Shown: positions 7,763 to 16,100 of the stretch, piece by piece | Numbering within the stretch: the first letter of the stretch is position 1 | How the letters are laid out: each line of letters opens with the position of its first letter | Source: Bacteroidales bacterium | GTDB taxonomy: Bacteria > Bacteroidota > Bacteroidia > Bacteroidales > UBA10428 | Reading direction: 5' to 3' | DNA: 36,123 nt | NCBI GenBank assembly: GCA_016934055.1 | Contig: JAFGTR010000184.1 | Span: 1 to 36,123, forward strand | The notes under the pieces: generated by a model | What the model was told of the DNA's origin: nothing | The model's input: the letters and a program-made list of their open reading frames with translations, nothing else | The model's database searches: none | Translations under genes and position numbers: made by a program

Positions 7763-8108
7763 TAACTCAAATAAGCATGTTCTCATAGCTGTTCCCACTA
7801 ATGATGGAATTACTATTTTTCCGAAGATGCTGGGTATGGCCAAATTTTTTTTCATCTACAACACAACTGATAACAAAAAATTCACATTGGTCGAAAAAAG
7901 GGACAATCCGTTTGAAAAAACCATGCAGCACTTAAAAACACTGGATGTTTATGCCGTAATTCATGATTGTAAAATCATTATTGCTGCATTCATTGGCAAA
8001 AAAGGTATTGAAAGGTTAAAAAACAAAGGCGTGGTACTTTTTTTCATGAAAGGCAATATTGAAACAGCTTTAAAAAACATGGTAAGAAATGAATTCTCTG
8101 GTCAATAA
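7755..8108 (+). CDS. NifX/NifB-C-like (Nitro_FeMo-Co family) protein 3, divergent
   Basis: A 117-residue protein resembling the same cofactor-carrier family: N-terminal strand KHVLIAVPTNDGITIFPKMLGMAKFFFIYN, then the family-like FTLVEKRDNPFEKTMQHLKTLDVYAVIHDCKIIIAAFIGKKGIERLKNKGVVLFFMKGNIETAL. The HFG signature of the other copies is replaced by FPKMLGMA, so it is a divergent member, but the NPF..T plus DC..II pattern (Cys at about 74) and the strand-helix order are right. It overlaps the methyltransferase upstream by 8 bases and the sirtuin downstream by 20 bases, which ties the three genes into one translational unit. Function unknown. Confidence 0.72.
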   Translation: MDDNSNKHVLIAVPTNDGITIFPKMLGMAKFFFIYNTTDNKKFTLVEKRDNPFEKTMQHLKTLDVYAVIHDCKIIIAAFIGKKGIERLKNKGVVLFFMKGNIETALKNMVRNEFSGQ

Positions 8109-8838
8109 AATTAATGCAGCAGCTGAACAAATTCAAAATTCATCACGTACGGTAGCCTTCACAGGGGCAGGGATTTCCGTTGAAAGCGGAATACCTCCTT
8201 TTCGCGGAGAAAATGGTTTATGGAGTAAGTACGATCCAGGATTTCTGAATATTCACTATTTCCATCAATATCCTGAAAAATCATGGCCGTTAATTAAAGA
8301 GATTTTTTATGATTTTTTCGGACAGGCAAAACCCAATGCAGCTCATTATGCAATTGCTGAAATGGAACAAAAAGGCTTTTTACATTCTGTCATTACACAG
8401 AATATTGATAACCTTCACCAAATAGCAGGCAGTAAAAAAGTATATGAGTTTCATGGCAATTCAAGAAATCTCATTTGTCAGCATTGTTCGGCATATTATC
8501 CGGTCAAAGATGCTGACCTTATAAATTTACCCCCAAGATGCGAAAAATGTGGTTCAGTACTGAAACCTGATTTTGTATTTTTTGGAGAACCTATTGCCGC
8601 GGTTACCAATGCAAATTCTTTCAAAGAGGCTGAAGATGCGGATGTTTTCATTCTTATCGGGACAACCGGCGAAATAATGCCTGCATCACTCATACCATAT
8701 GAAGCTAAAAAGAACGGGAAAAAAATAATAGAAGTTAACATTTCCCCTTCAAACTACACAAACAGCACTACCGATATTTTTTTACAGGGTAAAGCAACTG
8801 TTATTATGCGACAACTATTATCTGCTCTTGACAATTAA
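8089..8838 (+). CDS. Sir2-family NAD-dependent protein deacylase
   Basis: Sirtuin of 249 residues, which removes lysine acyl groups using NAD and releases nicotinamide. Motifs: GAGIS at 26-30 with VESGIPPFRG; TQNIDNLH at 103-110; catalytic His122 (FHG); zinc ligands Cys130, Cys133, Cys151 and Cys154; IGTTGEIMPA and VNISPSN for NAD binding. The Tyr-X2-Arg pair of desuccinylase-type (SIRT5/CobB class) sirtuins is not obvious in the helical segment after GLWSKYDP, so substrate class is open. Its first 20 bases overlap the NifX-like gene. The released nicotinamide could be recycled by the pncA and pncB genes at the window start. Confidence 0.93.
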   Translation: MNSLVNKINAAAEQIQNSSRTVAFTGAGISVESGIPPFRGENGLWSKYDPGFLNIHYFHQYPEKSWPLIKEIFYDFFGQAKPNAAHYAIAEMEQKGFLHSVITQNIDNLHQIAGSKKVYEFHGNSRNLICQHCSAYYPVKDADLINLPPRCEKCGSVLKPDFVFFGEPIAAVTNANSFKEAEDADVFILIGTTGEIMPASLIPYEAKKNGKKIIEVNISPSNYTNSTTDIFLQGKATVIMRQLLSALDN

Positions 8839-8844
8839 AACAAG

Positions 8845-9417
8845 ATGACCACAAAGAAATATTTAATAATATTAATACTTACAAATTTTAGCTTATTCAA
8901 CATGACAGCACAGGAAAATGATACGAATATCATTCAATATACATTTATTGGAAAATTTCATACTGATTATACCCCGGCCACCGGCGCTCCACGCCAGGGC
9001 ATATTAATGCCGGAAACCAAAGGGACAATTGAAATATACCCTCAATACCACAGTGCCCTCAATACACTTGATTTATTTGAATATATTATCGTACTGTTTC
9101 ATTTTAATGAAGTAGAAAAATGGGAACCTATTGTAAACCCTCCTGCTGCAAACCATGAACATAATTTCGGTTTGTTTTCCACAAGGAGTCCTAAAAGGCC
9201 AAATCCAATAGGGCTTTCAATTGTAAAACTTGAAAAAATTAAAAAAGGTGTTTTATATGTCTCTGGAGTTGATGCTTTTGATGGAACACCCGTATTGGAT
9301 ATTAAACCTTACCTGCCCTCTGTGGATTGTATTAAAAGTGTTCAGAATGAAATGATTGAAAAAATACTGGGACATCATGATGAGGATTTTATCAAGGACT
9401 CCACTTTTTTTAAATAG
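8845..9417 (+). CDS. TrmO/TsaA-like protein with apparent signal peptide
   Basis: A 190-residue protein. Residues about 32-180 match the TrmO (UPF0066) beta-barrel family, which methylates N6-threonylcarbamoyladenosine-37 of tRNA using SAM: YTFIGKFHTDYTPATGAPRQ, the SAM-binding FGLFSTRSPKRPNPIGLS (108-125) and DAFDGTPVLDIKPYLP. Unusually, the first 23 residues (MTTKKYLIILILTNFSLFNM then TAQ) look like a signal peptide with a TAQ/E cleavage site, common in Bacteroidota exported proteins. The only recognisable start is ATG 8845, 6 bases after the sirtuin stop; the next Met (residue 20) would delete the hydrophobic segment and still leave the whole domain. Either the protein is exported and not a tRNA enzyme, or the start is Met20. 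Confidence 0.83.
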   Translation: MTTKKYLIILILTNFSLFNMTAQENDTNIIQYTFIGKFHTDYTPATGAPRQGILMPETKGTIEIYPQYHSALNTLDLFEYIIVLFHFNEVEKWEPIVNPPAANHEHNFGLFSTRSPKRPNPIGLSIVKLEKIKKGVLYVSGVDAFDGTPVLDIKPYLPSVDCIKSVQNEMIEKILGHHDEDFIKDSTFFK

Positions 9418-9430
9418 CATTTATAAACAT

Positions 9431-9670
9431 ATGAAAAAGAACAAAATGCATAACGGTTCTGAAAAGGAAGATTTTATAAAAATAACCGGTAAACTAATAA
9501 GCGAACAGAAATATGGAGAAGCCATAAACTATCTGCAAAAAATAATACAAAAAGATAAAAATAATAAGGAAGCTTTAGCATTAATGGAGCAAATAAGTAA
9601 AATAGTAGAATATCAGAACAGGGATTTATTTGGTGCAACAAACCTGGATATGGATCCCTGGCTGGAGTGA
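9431..9670 (+). CDS. small TPR-like protein
   Basis: A 79-residue protein from ATG 9431. An upstream in-frame ATG at 9356 would overlap the TrmO-like gene by 62 bases and is less likely. About one and a half tetratricopeptide-like helical pairs are visible (FIKITGKLISEQKYGEAINYLQKIIQKDKNNKEALALMEQI), then a tail ending LDMDPWLE. It starts 13 bases after the TrmO-like gene and is the last gene of the plus-strand block. No specific function can be assigned; a protein-protein adaptor role is plausible. Confidence 0.7.
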   Translation: MKKNKMHNGSEKEDFIKITGKLISEQKYGEAINYLQKIIQKDKNNKEALALMEQISKIVEYQNRDLFGATNLDMDPWLE

Positions 9671-9862
9671 TATTAACTGTACAAACAACTGATAATTAAA
9701 TAATTAAAAAATTAAAACTTTCATATACAGAAATATTTTTTACCGGCGTTTTCTGCTAAATTTTTTCTGCATTGTTAAATACTGCATCAGGCGCTTCAAT
9801 ATAATTATATTCAAAATTGTAAATTCGCGGTAAAATTATTATCAAAACAGTCTGAATTCAGT

Positions 9863-10906
9863 ATGATAAAGACATTGTTTAAAAAAACCAGGACAGCATA
9901 TACCAGTGACCAGCGGTTAATATGTCCCCTGATGGGTTTCCCCGGATTAAATCTGGTTAACAGTACAATTAAACTTGCCCAGCAAAACTATGGAGAACAT
10001 TATAAAGTCCTTCATTCGCTTGTCACCAAATTTCAGCCGGATATTATTTTCCCCCTCATGGACTTATCGGTTGAAGCTAATGCTTTGGGCACATATACTG
10101 TTTTCCCAAAAAATGATACTCCTACAGTGCTCAAAGATCATTTTGACATAGCAGATTTGACGATGCAGAAGCAAATTAATATCATGTACGACACACGTTT
10201 GCTGGGATATGTTGAAACCGTGAGATTAGCGAATTTAAATTTCTCACAGGAGATAATGAGAGGAGCTTATGTTACTGGGCCTTATTCGCTGGCCGGTTTA
10301 ATTATGGGCGCCAATGAGGCCGCCATAGCTGCAATAATGGAACCGGAAATACTTTTGGAAATGTGTGAATTTGCAATTGAGCGTATACAGGAATATATAA
10401 GGCTTTTAACAGGAGCCGGAGCACAGGTTATTTGTATTTTGGAACCAACAGCAGTCATGCTTGGGCCTGATGAATTTGAAAAATTCTCTTCCAGTTTTAT
10501 TAAACATATTGTTAATAATTACAGATATAGCAATGTATCTATTATCTATCATACCTGTGGGAATACCATGCATTTGATTGAAAAAATGAAAGAGTCACAA
10601 GTCGATGGCATCAGTCTCGATTCTCCCAAAGTAGGAGTTTCACTGCCGGAAGTGGCCCGGATATTAAAGAATGACACATTACTATTGGGAAATATTGATC
10701 CGACAGGTACTATTTTAAACGGTGAACCAGATGCTGTAAAAAAGGAAGTCCGTGATTTATTACAATCCATGGATTTTTATCCCAATTTTATTTTAAGCAC
10801 CGGTTGTGACCTGCCACAGGAAGTATCCATTGAAAATATTAATGCTTTTATGGAAACAGGTCGTCAATATCGGATAGGAAAAGACACAAAACAAGTACTT
10901 TCCTGA
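9863..10906 (+). CDS. MtaA/UroD-family (cobalamin-dependent-type) methyltransferase
   Basis: A 347-residue TIM-barrel protein of the uroporphyrinogen decarboxylase superfamily. It resembles the methylcorrinoid:thiol methyltransferase branch (MtaA, MtbA, CmuA C-terminus) rather than HemE: the zinc motif H-X-C...C is present as His230, Cys232 (IIYHTCGN) and Cys315 (STGCDLP). Other marks are FPLMDLSVEANALG, VTGPYSLAGLIMG and LLLGNIDPTGTI. No corrinoid-binding protein or activase is adjacent, so the methyl donor is unknown. The 192-bp region before it holds AT-rich sequence with a TAAATTCG box at 9820-9827 as a possible -7 element. HemE is unlikely because the N-terminal Arg-rich uroporphyrinogen site is absent. 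Confidence 0.85.
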   Translation: MIKTLFKKTRTAYTSDQRLICPLMGFPGLNLVNSTIKLAQQNYGEHYKVLHSLVTKFQPDIIFPLMDLSVEANALGTYTVFPKNDTPTVLKDHFDIADLTMQKQINIMYDTRLLGYVETVRLANLNFSQEIMRGAYVTGPYSLAGLIMGANEAAIAAIMEPEILLEMCEFAIERIQEYIRLLTGAGAQVICILEPTAVMLGPDEFEKFSSSFIKHIVNNYRYSNVSIIYHTCGNTMHLIEKMKESQVDGISLDSPKVGVSLPEVARILKNDTLLLGNIDPTGTILNGEPDAVKKEVRDLLQSMDFYPNFILSTGCDLPQEVSIENINAFMETGRQYRIGKDTKQVLS

Positions 10907-10930
10907 ACTAATAAAGATTTCTTATTAAAT

Positions 10931-11806
10931 ATGTTATCACAAACTCCTGTCAAGCAAATTGCTGCCATTCACGACCTTTCGGGTTGCGGCAGAACATCCC
11001 TTTCTGTTGTAATACCTATCCTGTCGGCCATGGGAATAAAAGTATGCCCGTTGCCAACGGCTGTACTATCTTCACACAGCCGCTATGAAGGGTATCATTT
11101 TGTTGATCTGACAGATCATATGAAGCCCATTATTGACCATTGGAAAGAATTGAATATTTTTTTTGATGCCATTTACAGCGGGTTCCTGGGATCACACAAA
11201 CAAATCCATATTGTATGCGAATTGATTGATGTATTCAGGCAGGATAAACAACTTGTGGTGATTGACCCTGTACTTGGAGATAACGGCGAAATATACAAAA
11301 CATTCACAAAAGATATGGTTTCTCATATGAAGTCATTAATACAAAAAGCAGATATCATTACGCCGAATTTGACGGAAGTGTCATTACTCCTGGATAAACC
11401 ATTTAATCCTGAAATAAGTGAAAAAGAAATCAAGGACCAGATTCTGCAATTGTCAGATTCAGGCCCCGCTATAGTTGTTATCACAGGTGTTCCCGATACC
11501 ACACCCGGTAACAGGTTTTCAGTCATTGCATACAACAGGAATGGTTCTCGTTTCTGGAAAGTACCCATCGATTATATTCCGGCTGATTTCCCCGGCACCG
11601 GCGATTGTTTTACAAGCGTGCTGACCGGAGCATTATTGCTTGGAGACAGCCTGCCCATGGCGCTTGACAGGGCCGTGCATTTTATATCTTATGGTGTTAG
11701 GGCAACATATGGATATGATTATGACCAAAACCAGGGTATTTTGCTGGAAAGGATACTAAACCGGTTAAATTTTCCAATGCCGGTCAGCAGTTATGAGATT
11801 TTTTAG
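10931..11806 (+). CDS. pyridoxamine/pyridoxal kinase-like protein
   Basis: Ribokinase-superfamily kinase (291 residues) of the PdxY/pyridoxamine kinase type, producing PLP precursors from B6 vitamers. Seen: AAIHDLSGCGRTSLSVVIPILSAMGIKVCPLPTAVLSSHSRYEGY at the N-terminus, VVIDPVLGDNGEIY, ITPNLTEVSLLL, and the anion-hole/catalytic motif PADFPGTGDCFTS with Asp as the base. The HDLSGCGRTSL start is typical of the anaerobe COG2240 group. It begins 24 bases after the methyltransferase gene. A PLP-homeostasis protein is encoded at 23981-24658, so two B6-related genes are in the window, though not adjacent. Confidence 0.9.
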   Translation: MLSQTPVKQIAAIHDLSGCGRTSLSVVIPILSAMGIKVCPLPTAVLSSHSRYEGYHFVDLTDHMKPIIDHWKELNIFFDAIYSGFLGSHKQIHIVCELIDVFRQDKQLVVIDPVLGDNGEIYKTFTKDMVSHMKSLIQKADIITPNLTEVSLLLDKPFNPEISEKEIKDQILQLSDSGPAIVVITGVPDTTPGNRFSVIAYNRNGSRFWKVPIDYIPADFPGTGDCFTSVLTGALLLGDSLPMALDRAVHFISYGVRATYGYDYDQNQGILLERILNRLNFPMPVSSYEIF

Positions 11807-11889
11807 CTGAAAGAATGGGATTTTTCTGTTTTGTACAATTCATTTTGTAATACATAAGCGCAACAATATCAATCTAAAAAACAAAAACA

Positions 11890-12276
11890 ATGGCTGAATT
11901 AAAAGTGAAAAGTGCATTCGGAAAATCAAGGGAATTCCAGGCCAATGAACGGACATTCCTTGCCTGGCTAAGGACCAGTATTGCTTTAATGGGCTTTGGT
12001 TTTGTTATTGTGAAATTCAGTTTGTTTCTCAGGGAAATTTCGATGATGCTGGAAACAAAAGAAGGAATTTCAAAAGGTTACTCTGCCATGGTTGGTGTTA
12101 TTATGGTCATATTAGGCGTAATCATTACGGTGTTGGCTTTTCTTCAATACAAAAAGCATGAAAAACAACTGAACCACGACAACTATGTATCTTCTTCAAA
12201 GCTTTCCTTATTTATTACCATCATTATTCTGATCGGCGGCATTATTTTGATATCATATTTATTTTCAATAATTTAA
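11890..12276 (+). CDS. DUF202 (YidH-type) membrane protein
   Basis: A 128-residue inner-membrane protein. The DUF202 signature is FQANERTFLAWLRTSIALMGFGFVIVKF. Three transmembrane segments are visible at about 34-52, 70-91 and 105-126, with a charged linker KKHEKQL. The molecular role of the family is unknown. It is preceded by an A-rich leader (CAATCTAAAAAACAAAAACA) of the kind used for initiation in Bacteroidota, and it converges with the HD-domain gene, 26 bases away, without a visible terminator hairpin. Confidence 0.88.
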   Translation: MAELKVKSAFGKSREFQANERTFLAWLRTSIALMGFGFVIVKFSLFLREISMMLETKEGISKGYSAMVGVIMVILGVIITVLAFLQYKKHEKQLNHDNYVSSSKLSLFITIIILIGGIILISYLFSII

Positions 12277-12302
12277 ATCATTATTTTCATTCTCTGGTTT
12301 TA

Positions 12303-13100
12303 TTAATTCCTTTCCTTTTCAGCAAAAAAACCTTGAATGACTTCGAATACTCTGTCTATATTTTCTGATGCCGGCAAGACATCACGGATCAATTCGAGAT
12401 AACGGCGTTCTTTAATACGATCCAGGGTTGGCTGAAAATTAATATCAAATATCCACCCTATCTGAAGCAGTTTAAAATCATTCAGGTTTCTGACATGTTT
12501 TATGTCAACAATTCTCTCATGCAACATGTCCTGGTATACTTCTTCTGAGAATCCAGGCGTATCGGGCAAATCAAGTTCTATTGTCCCGTTTCGCTTTCTG
12601 TCCTTTCTGTAATAATAGTCGGTGACCACTTTCCAGATATCCAGTTTGTCTGCATCACGAAGAAGCCTGGCATAAAACAGACAAATTGCCTGTTCATCTG
12701 CAGGCAATAAAGGTCTGTTATGGTATTGAACAGATTTTATGATAAGATATTTCACTTCATCATCAAACGGATCAAGAATAGCGTGCTTTTTTATCACAGC
12801 AATACCTAATTCAGCGTGATTCTCTGATTTTCTGTCACTGTATGTCCGATACCGGTCATACTGTTCAAAACGGCCAATATCATGCAACAGTGCAATGATT
12901 TCAGCCAGACGCAAGGCATCTTCATCCAGGCCTAATTGTTTCCCAAGGGCAACCATTTCCTTGCATACCCGCATGGTATGGTCTGTTTTCAGATCTATGT
13001 TTTGCTGTAATTCAGGATCGTTGTAATGAAATGACAGAACGTAATTTTCAAACCAATTTTTCAGTTCTGTCAGATTTTCTGCTGATATTGACATTTGCAT
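12303..13100 (-). CDS. HD-domain phosphohydrolase
   Basis: About 265 residues from ATG 13100 (MQMSISAENLTELKNWF). The same frame extends upstream to 13169, but the extra residues (MFLAAIKAKCCISTK...) look non-coding and would almost reach the activase stop. The HD metal-binding motif is DHTMRVC with IIALLHDIGRFEQYDRYRTYSD and then SENHAELGIAVI, followed by VQYHNRP and ARLLRDADKLDIW, the H...HD...D pattern of HD superfamily phosphohydrolases. Nucleotide or cyclic nucleotide hydrolysis is usual in the family; substrate here unknown. It lies 70 bases downstream of the activase gene on the same strand and may share its transcript. Confidence 0.86.
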   Translation of the reverse strand: MQMSISAENLTELKNWFENYVLSFHYNDPELQQNIDLKTDHTMRVCKEMVALGKQLGLDEDALRLAEIIALLHDIGRFEQYDRYRTYSDRKSENHAELGIAVIKKHAILDPFDDEVKYLIIKSVQYHNRPLLPADEQAICLFYARLLRDADKLDIWKVVTDYYYRKDRKRNGTIELDLPDTPGFSEEVYQDMLHERIVDIKHVRNLNDFKLLQIGWIFDINFQPTLDRIKERRYLELIRDVLPASENIDRVFEVIQGFFAEKERN

Positions 13101-13170
13101 TTTAAAAAATATTTTGCCAAATATTTTTGTGGAAATACAGCATTTCGCTTTAATAGCTGCTAAAAACAAA

Positions 13171-16100
13171 TCACACTGTAACAGGCTGGCTGAATTTCTT
13201 CACATCCTTATCATATCCTTTTTCCTTTGCATATTCCTTTGCCTGGTGCATGAAAGCCTGAATTCGCATGTCAATGGTTGTATTATCCTGTCCGTCATAA
13301 GCAATATTAACATAAGGGATATTGTTATGATCTCGTTTAAACCGGTCAGACACCGATTCAATAACAGTCCCGGGCATACAGGTAAAGGGGAGGATATTGG
13401 CAATACCCGATATGCCGGTTTTCCCCAATGCCACCGATGTGCCCAGATTCAGGGCCGGATCGCCGTCATAATGTTTATGAATATACGGGCCACAGGATTC
13501 AAGCATTTCATGTAACTCAATATCCCTTTGACTGTCATACATTCCAAAAAGAGACTTTTGAATCTTTTTCGATACCATTTTCTGGGCAAAATCCTGGATT
13601 TTGGCTTTCATCAATCCTTTATAATCACCTTTCCAAATGCTATCACGTTTGTATCTGTAAGTCGTATAACTTAACCATTCACCAAAAGGAGCAATCCATG
13701 TTTCAGCACCGTTTTTTTCAAGTCTGTCGATAATAAAGCCATTGCAAAAGGGATTATCCCGCATGAATATTTCGCCGACCACTGCTATAACAGGTTTCCT
13801 TAAACCATTTTTGAGAGGGATCTCATGCATTCTGCGGGCTGTCTGTTTCAATATTTCTATGACATCTTTGGCTCTTCTGTGTTCAATCGAATCAACAATC
13901 ATTGAAAGCGCTTCATTATATATACGTTCTGTTGATCCGGGATATAATTCATAAGGTTTCCTTTCCTGTTTTAATTTTCGCAGCAGGTCAACCGAAACGA
14001 TGCCTTTCCATGCGAGATAACGGAATTTCGCTCCCTGTCCCGCGGAAATTTCTTCATAAGAAGTATCATTGCTGGGTGATATGATCCTGACATCTTCAAA
14101 TCCCAGTCTTTTAAACAAAATACTCTGGAACTTGTTGTATTGTCCGAACCGGCATGGACCGTTATGATCGGGCATAAAGAAACTTATCTTTTTCGAATCG
14201 GTTCCGGGCTCCATTAATTTTTTCAGAAAACTTCCGGTTGTACAGATCATCGGAAAGCATTCCTTTCCGGTTGTATATTTCCTTCCCAGATCAAGGTCTT
14301 TTTCATCTTCTCTGGGAAGCACACGGGCATCAATTCCGCAGCTTCTTGATGCTGCTGCTATAGCCTCTCCTGCATCACACATATAAGGGAAATACAGAAT
14401 GCGGTCTTTTGTTGGTGAGGTAGAAAATCCTTTAGGTATATATACTTCACCCCGTGCTTTATTGATCAGTTTTGACCCCCTCATACTGTCGAGAAATGCT
14501 TCACACCTGGTGATCAAACCTGCATCGGCACTGTGTTCGTCAATTTCAAGCTCGAGATAAGGTTTGCCTGCCATTTCTTCATGCACAAAATGAGACAGGA
14601 ACGAATCAGGACCACACCGGTAATTACTCATGTAAACAGCATGAATTTTTTTATCCCTTCCGATGATCCTGGAAGCCGCAAGAATACTTTTTCCGTTGGG
14701 CCAGTACATCTGACGGTAATCCTGTGTAATATGTTCACCTGATATGGGCAAAAATTCCGTCGGAATCGGTATCACATCCAGATTGATCAATTTTTCAACC
14801 AGGTTCATATTCAACGCAGGATCCCCGGTATTATAAGGCCTGCCAAGAATTACAACGCTTTCTTTGTCATCAGGAAGGTTATCCAGCACTTCCTTTCCCC
14901 TTATTTCAAGGCTTTGTTCATATTGCGTCTGCAACCGGTCAGCTTTCATAATGGCATCGACGACTTTTTTCCGGGGTACTTTAAATTTCTCCCACATGAA
15001 ATCTGACAGGTCCTTGTTCAAAACTTTGCCGAAATATTTGAAATTAAGTGCGGGTATCAGCAACTTCTGCCGGTCTTCCGGCGAGAGTGCAGTTTTTACC
15101 ATAAAAGGATAGGTTTGTACATAGGTACAATTGTAGTTATAAGTTGGATCGTCCTTTTCAGCTTTTTCAGTAATGATAAAAGGTGTAAAAATATAATCAA
15201 CCTGTTTTTCAAGCAAATCATAAATATGTCCGTGCATGACTTCCACGGGCAGACAAGTTTCGGCAACAATCACATCAAGAGACCTTTTCATGAGTTTGTT
15301 ATCCGTTTCAGACGACACCACTACACGGAATCCCAGTTCTTCAAAAAATGTCCTCCAGAAAGGGAATTGCTGGTAAAATAACATCAGTGCCCTTGGAATG
15401 CCAATGGAAATTCTTTCATCTTTTTCTTCCTCTTTATAATCGCCCATCAACATGTTTAAACGCTCATCAAAATAATTGGGTATACCCCGGCCTTTGTTTT
15501 TACGTTCCTCCACTTCGAATATTTCACATCGTGCTCCATAAAACAGGGGCCTTTTCTCTCCTTCTATCCTTACCCGTCTGATCTCACAAAAATTGGGACA
15601 TTTCTTGCAAATAAACTTATCGACCGTATAAGGAATTTTACTGATATCCCAGCCTTTAAACCTGGTATTTATTTTGTTTTCCTTCACATGATCCCTGGCC
15701 AGCATCGCTGCACCGATAGCCCCAGTTACATCGAAGTGAGGGGGTACGTATATTTTTTTACCTGTCACCTTTTCAAAGGCAGCAACAACAGCCTTATTAT
15801 TGGTAACCCCGCCCTGAAAGAGTATATGATTGCCGATCCTTTTCTTCCCCACCACCATGTGAATATAATTCAGAACAATGGAATAGGCCAAACCACCGAC
15901 CAGGTCCTCTGTGATTGCACCTTTTTGCTGGTGTGAGTTCAGGTCAGATTCCATAAAAACAGTACATCTATCGCCGAGTGCAGTAGGTTTCTTTGACTGA
16001 AGTGCCAGGTTTCCAAACTCTTCAATTATATTGATACCGAGTTTTTCTGCCTGTTCTTCCAGGAATGATCCGGTTCCGGCAGCGCAGACTTTATTCATTT

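Noticed and set aside
9863..10906. Uroporphyrinogen decarboxylase HemE
   Set aside because: The His-X-Cys...Cys zinc motif and absence of the HemE N-terminal substrate site favour the MtaA/CmuA-like methyltransferase branch.
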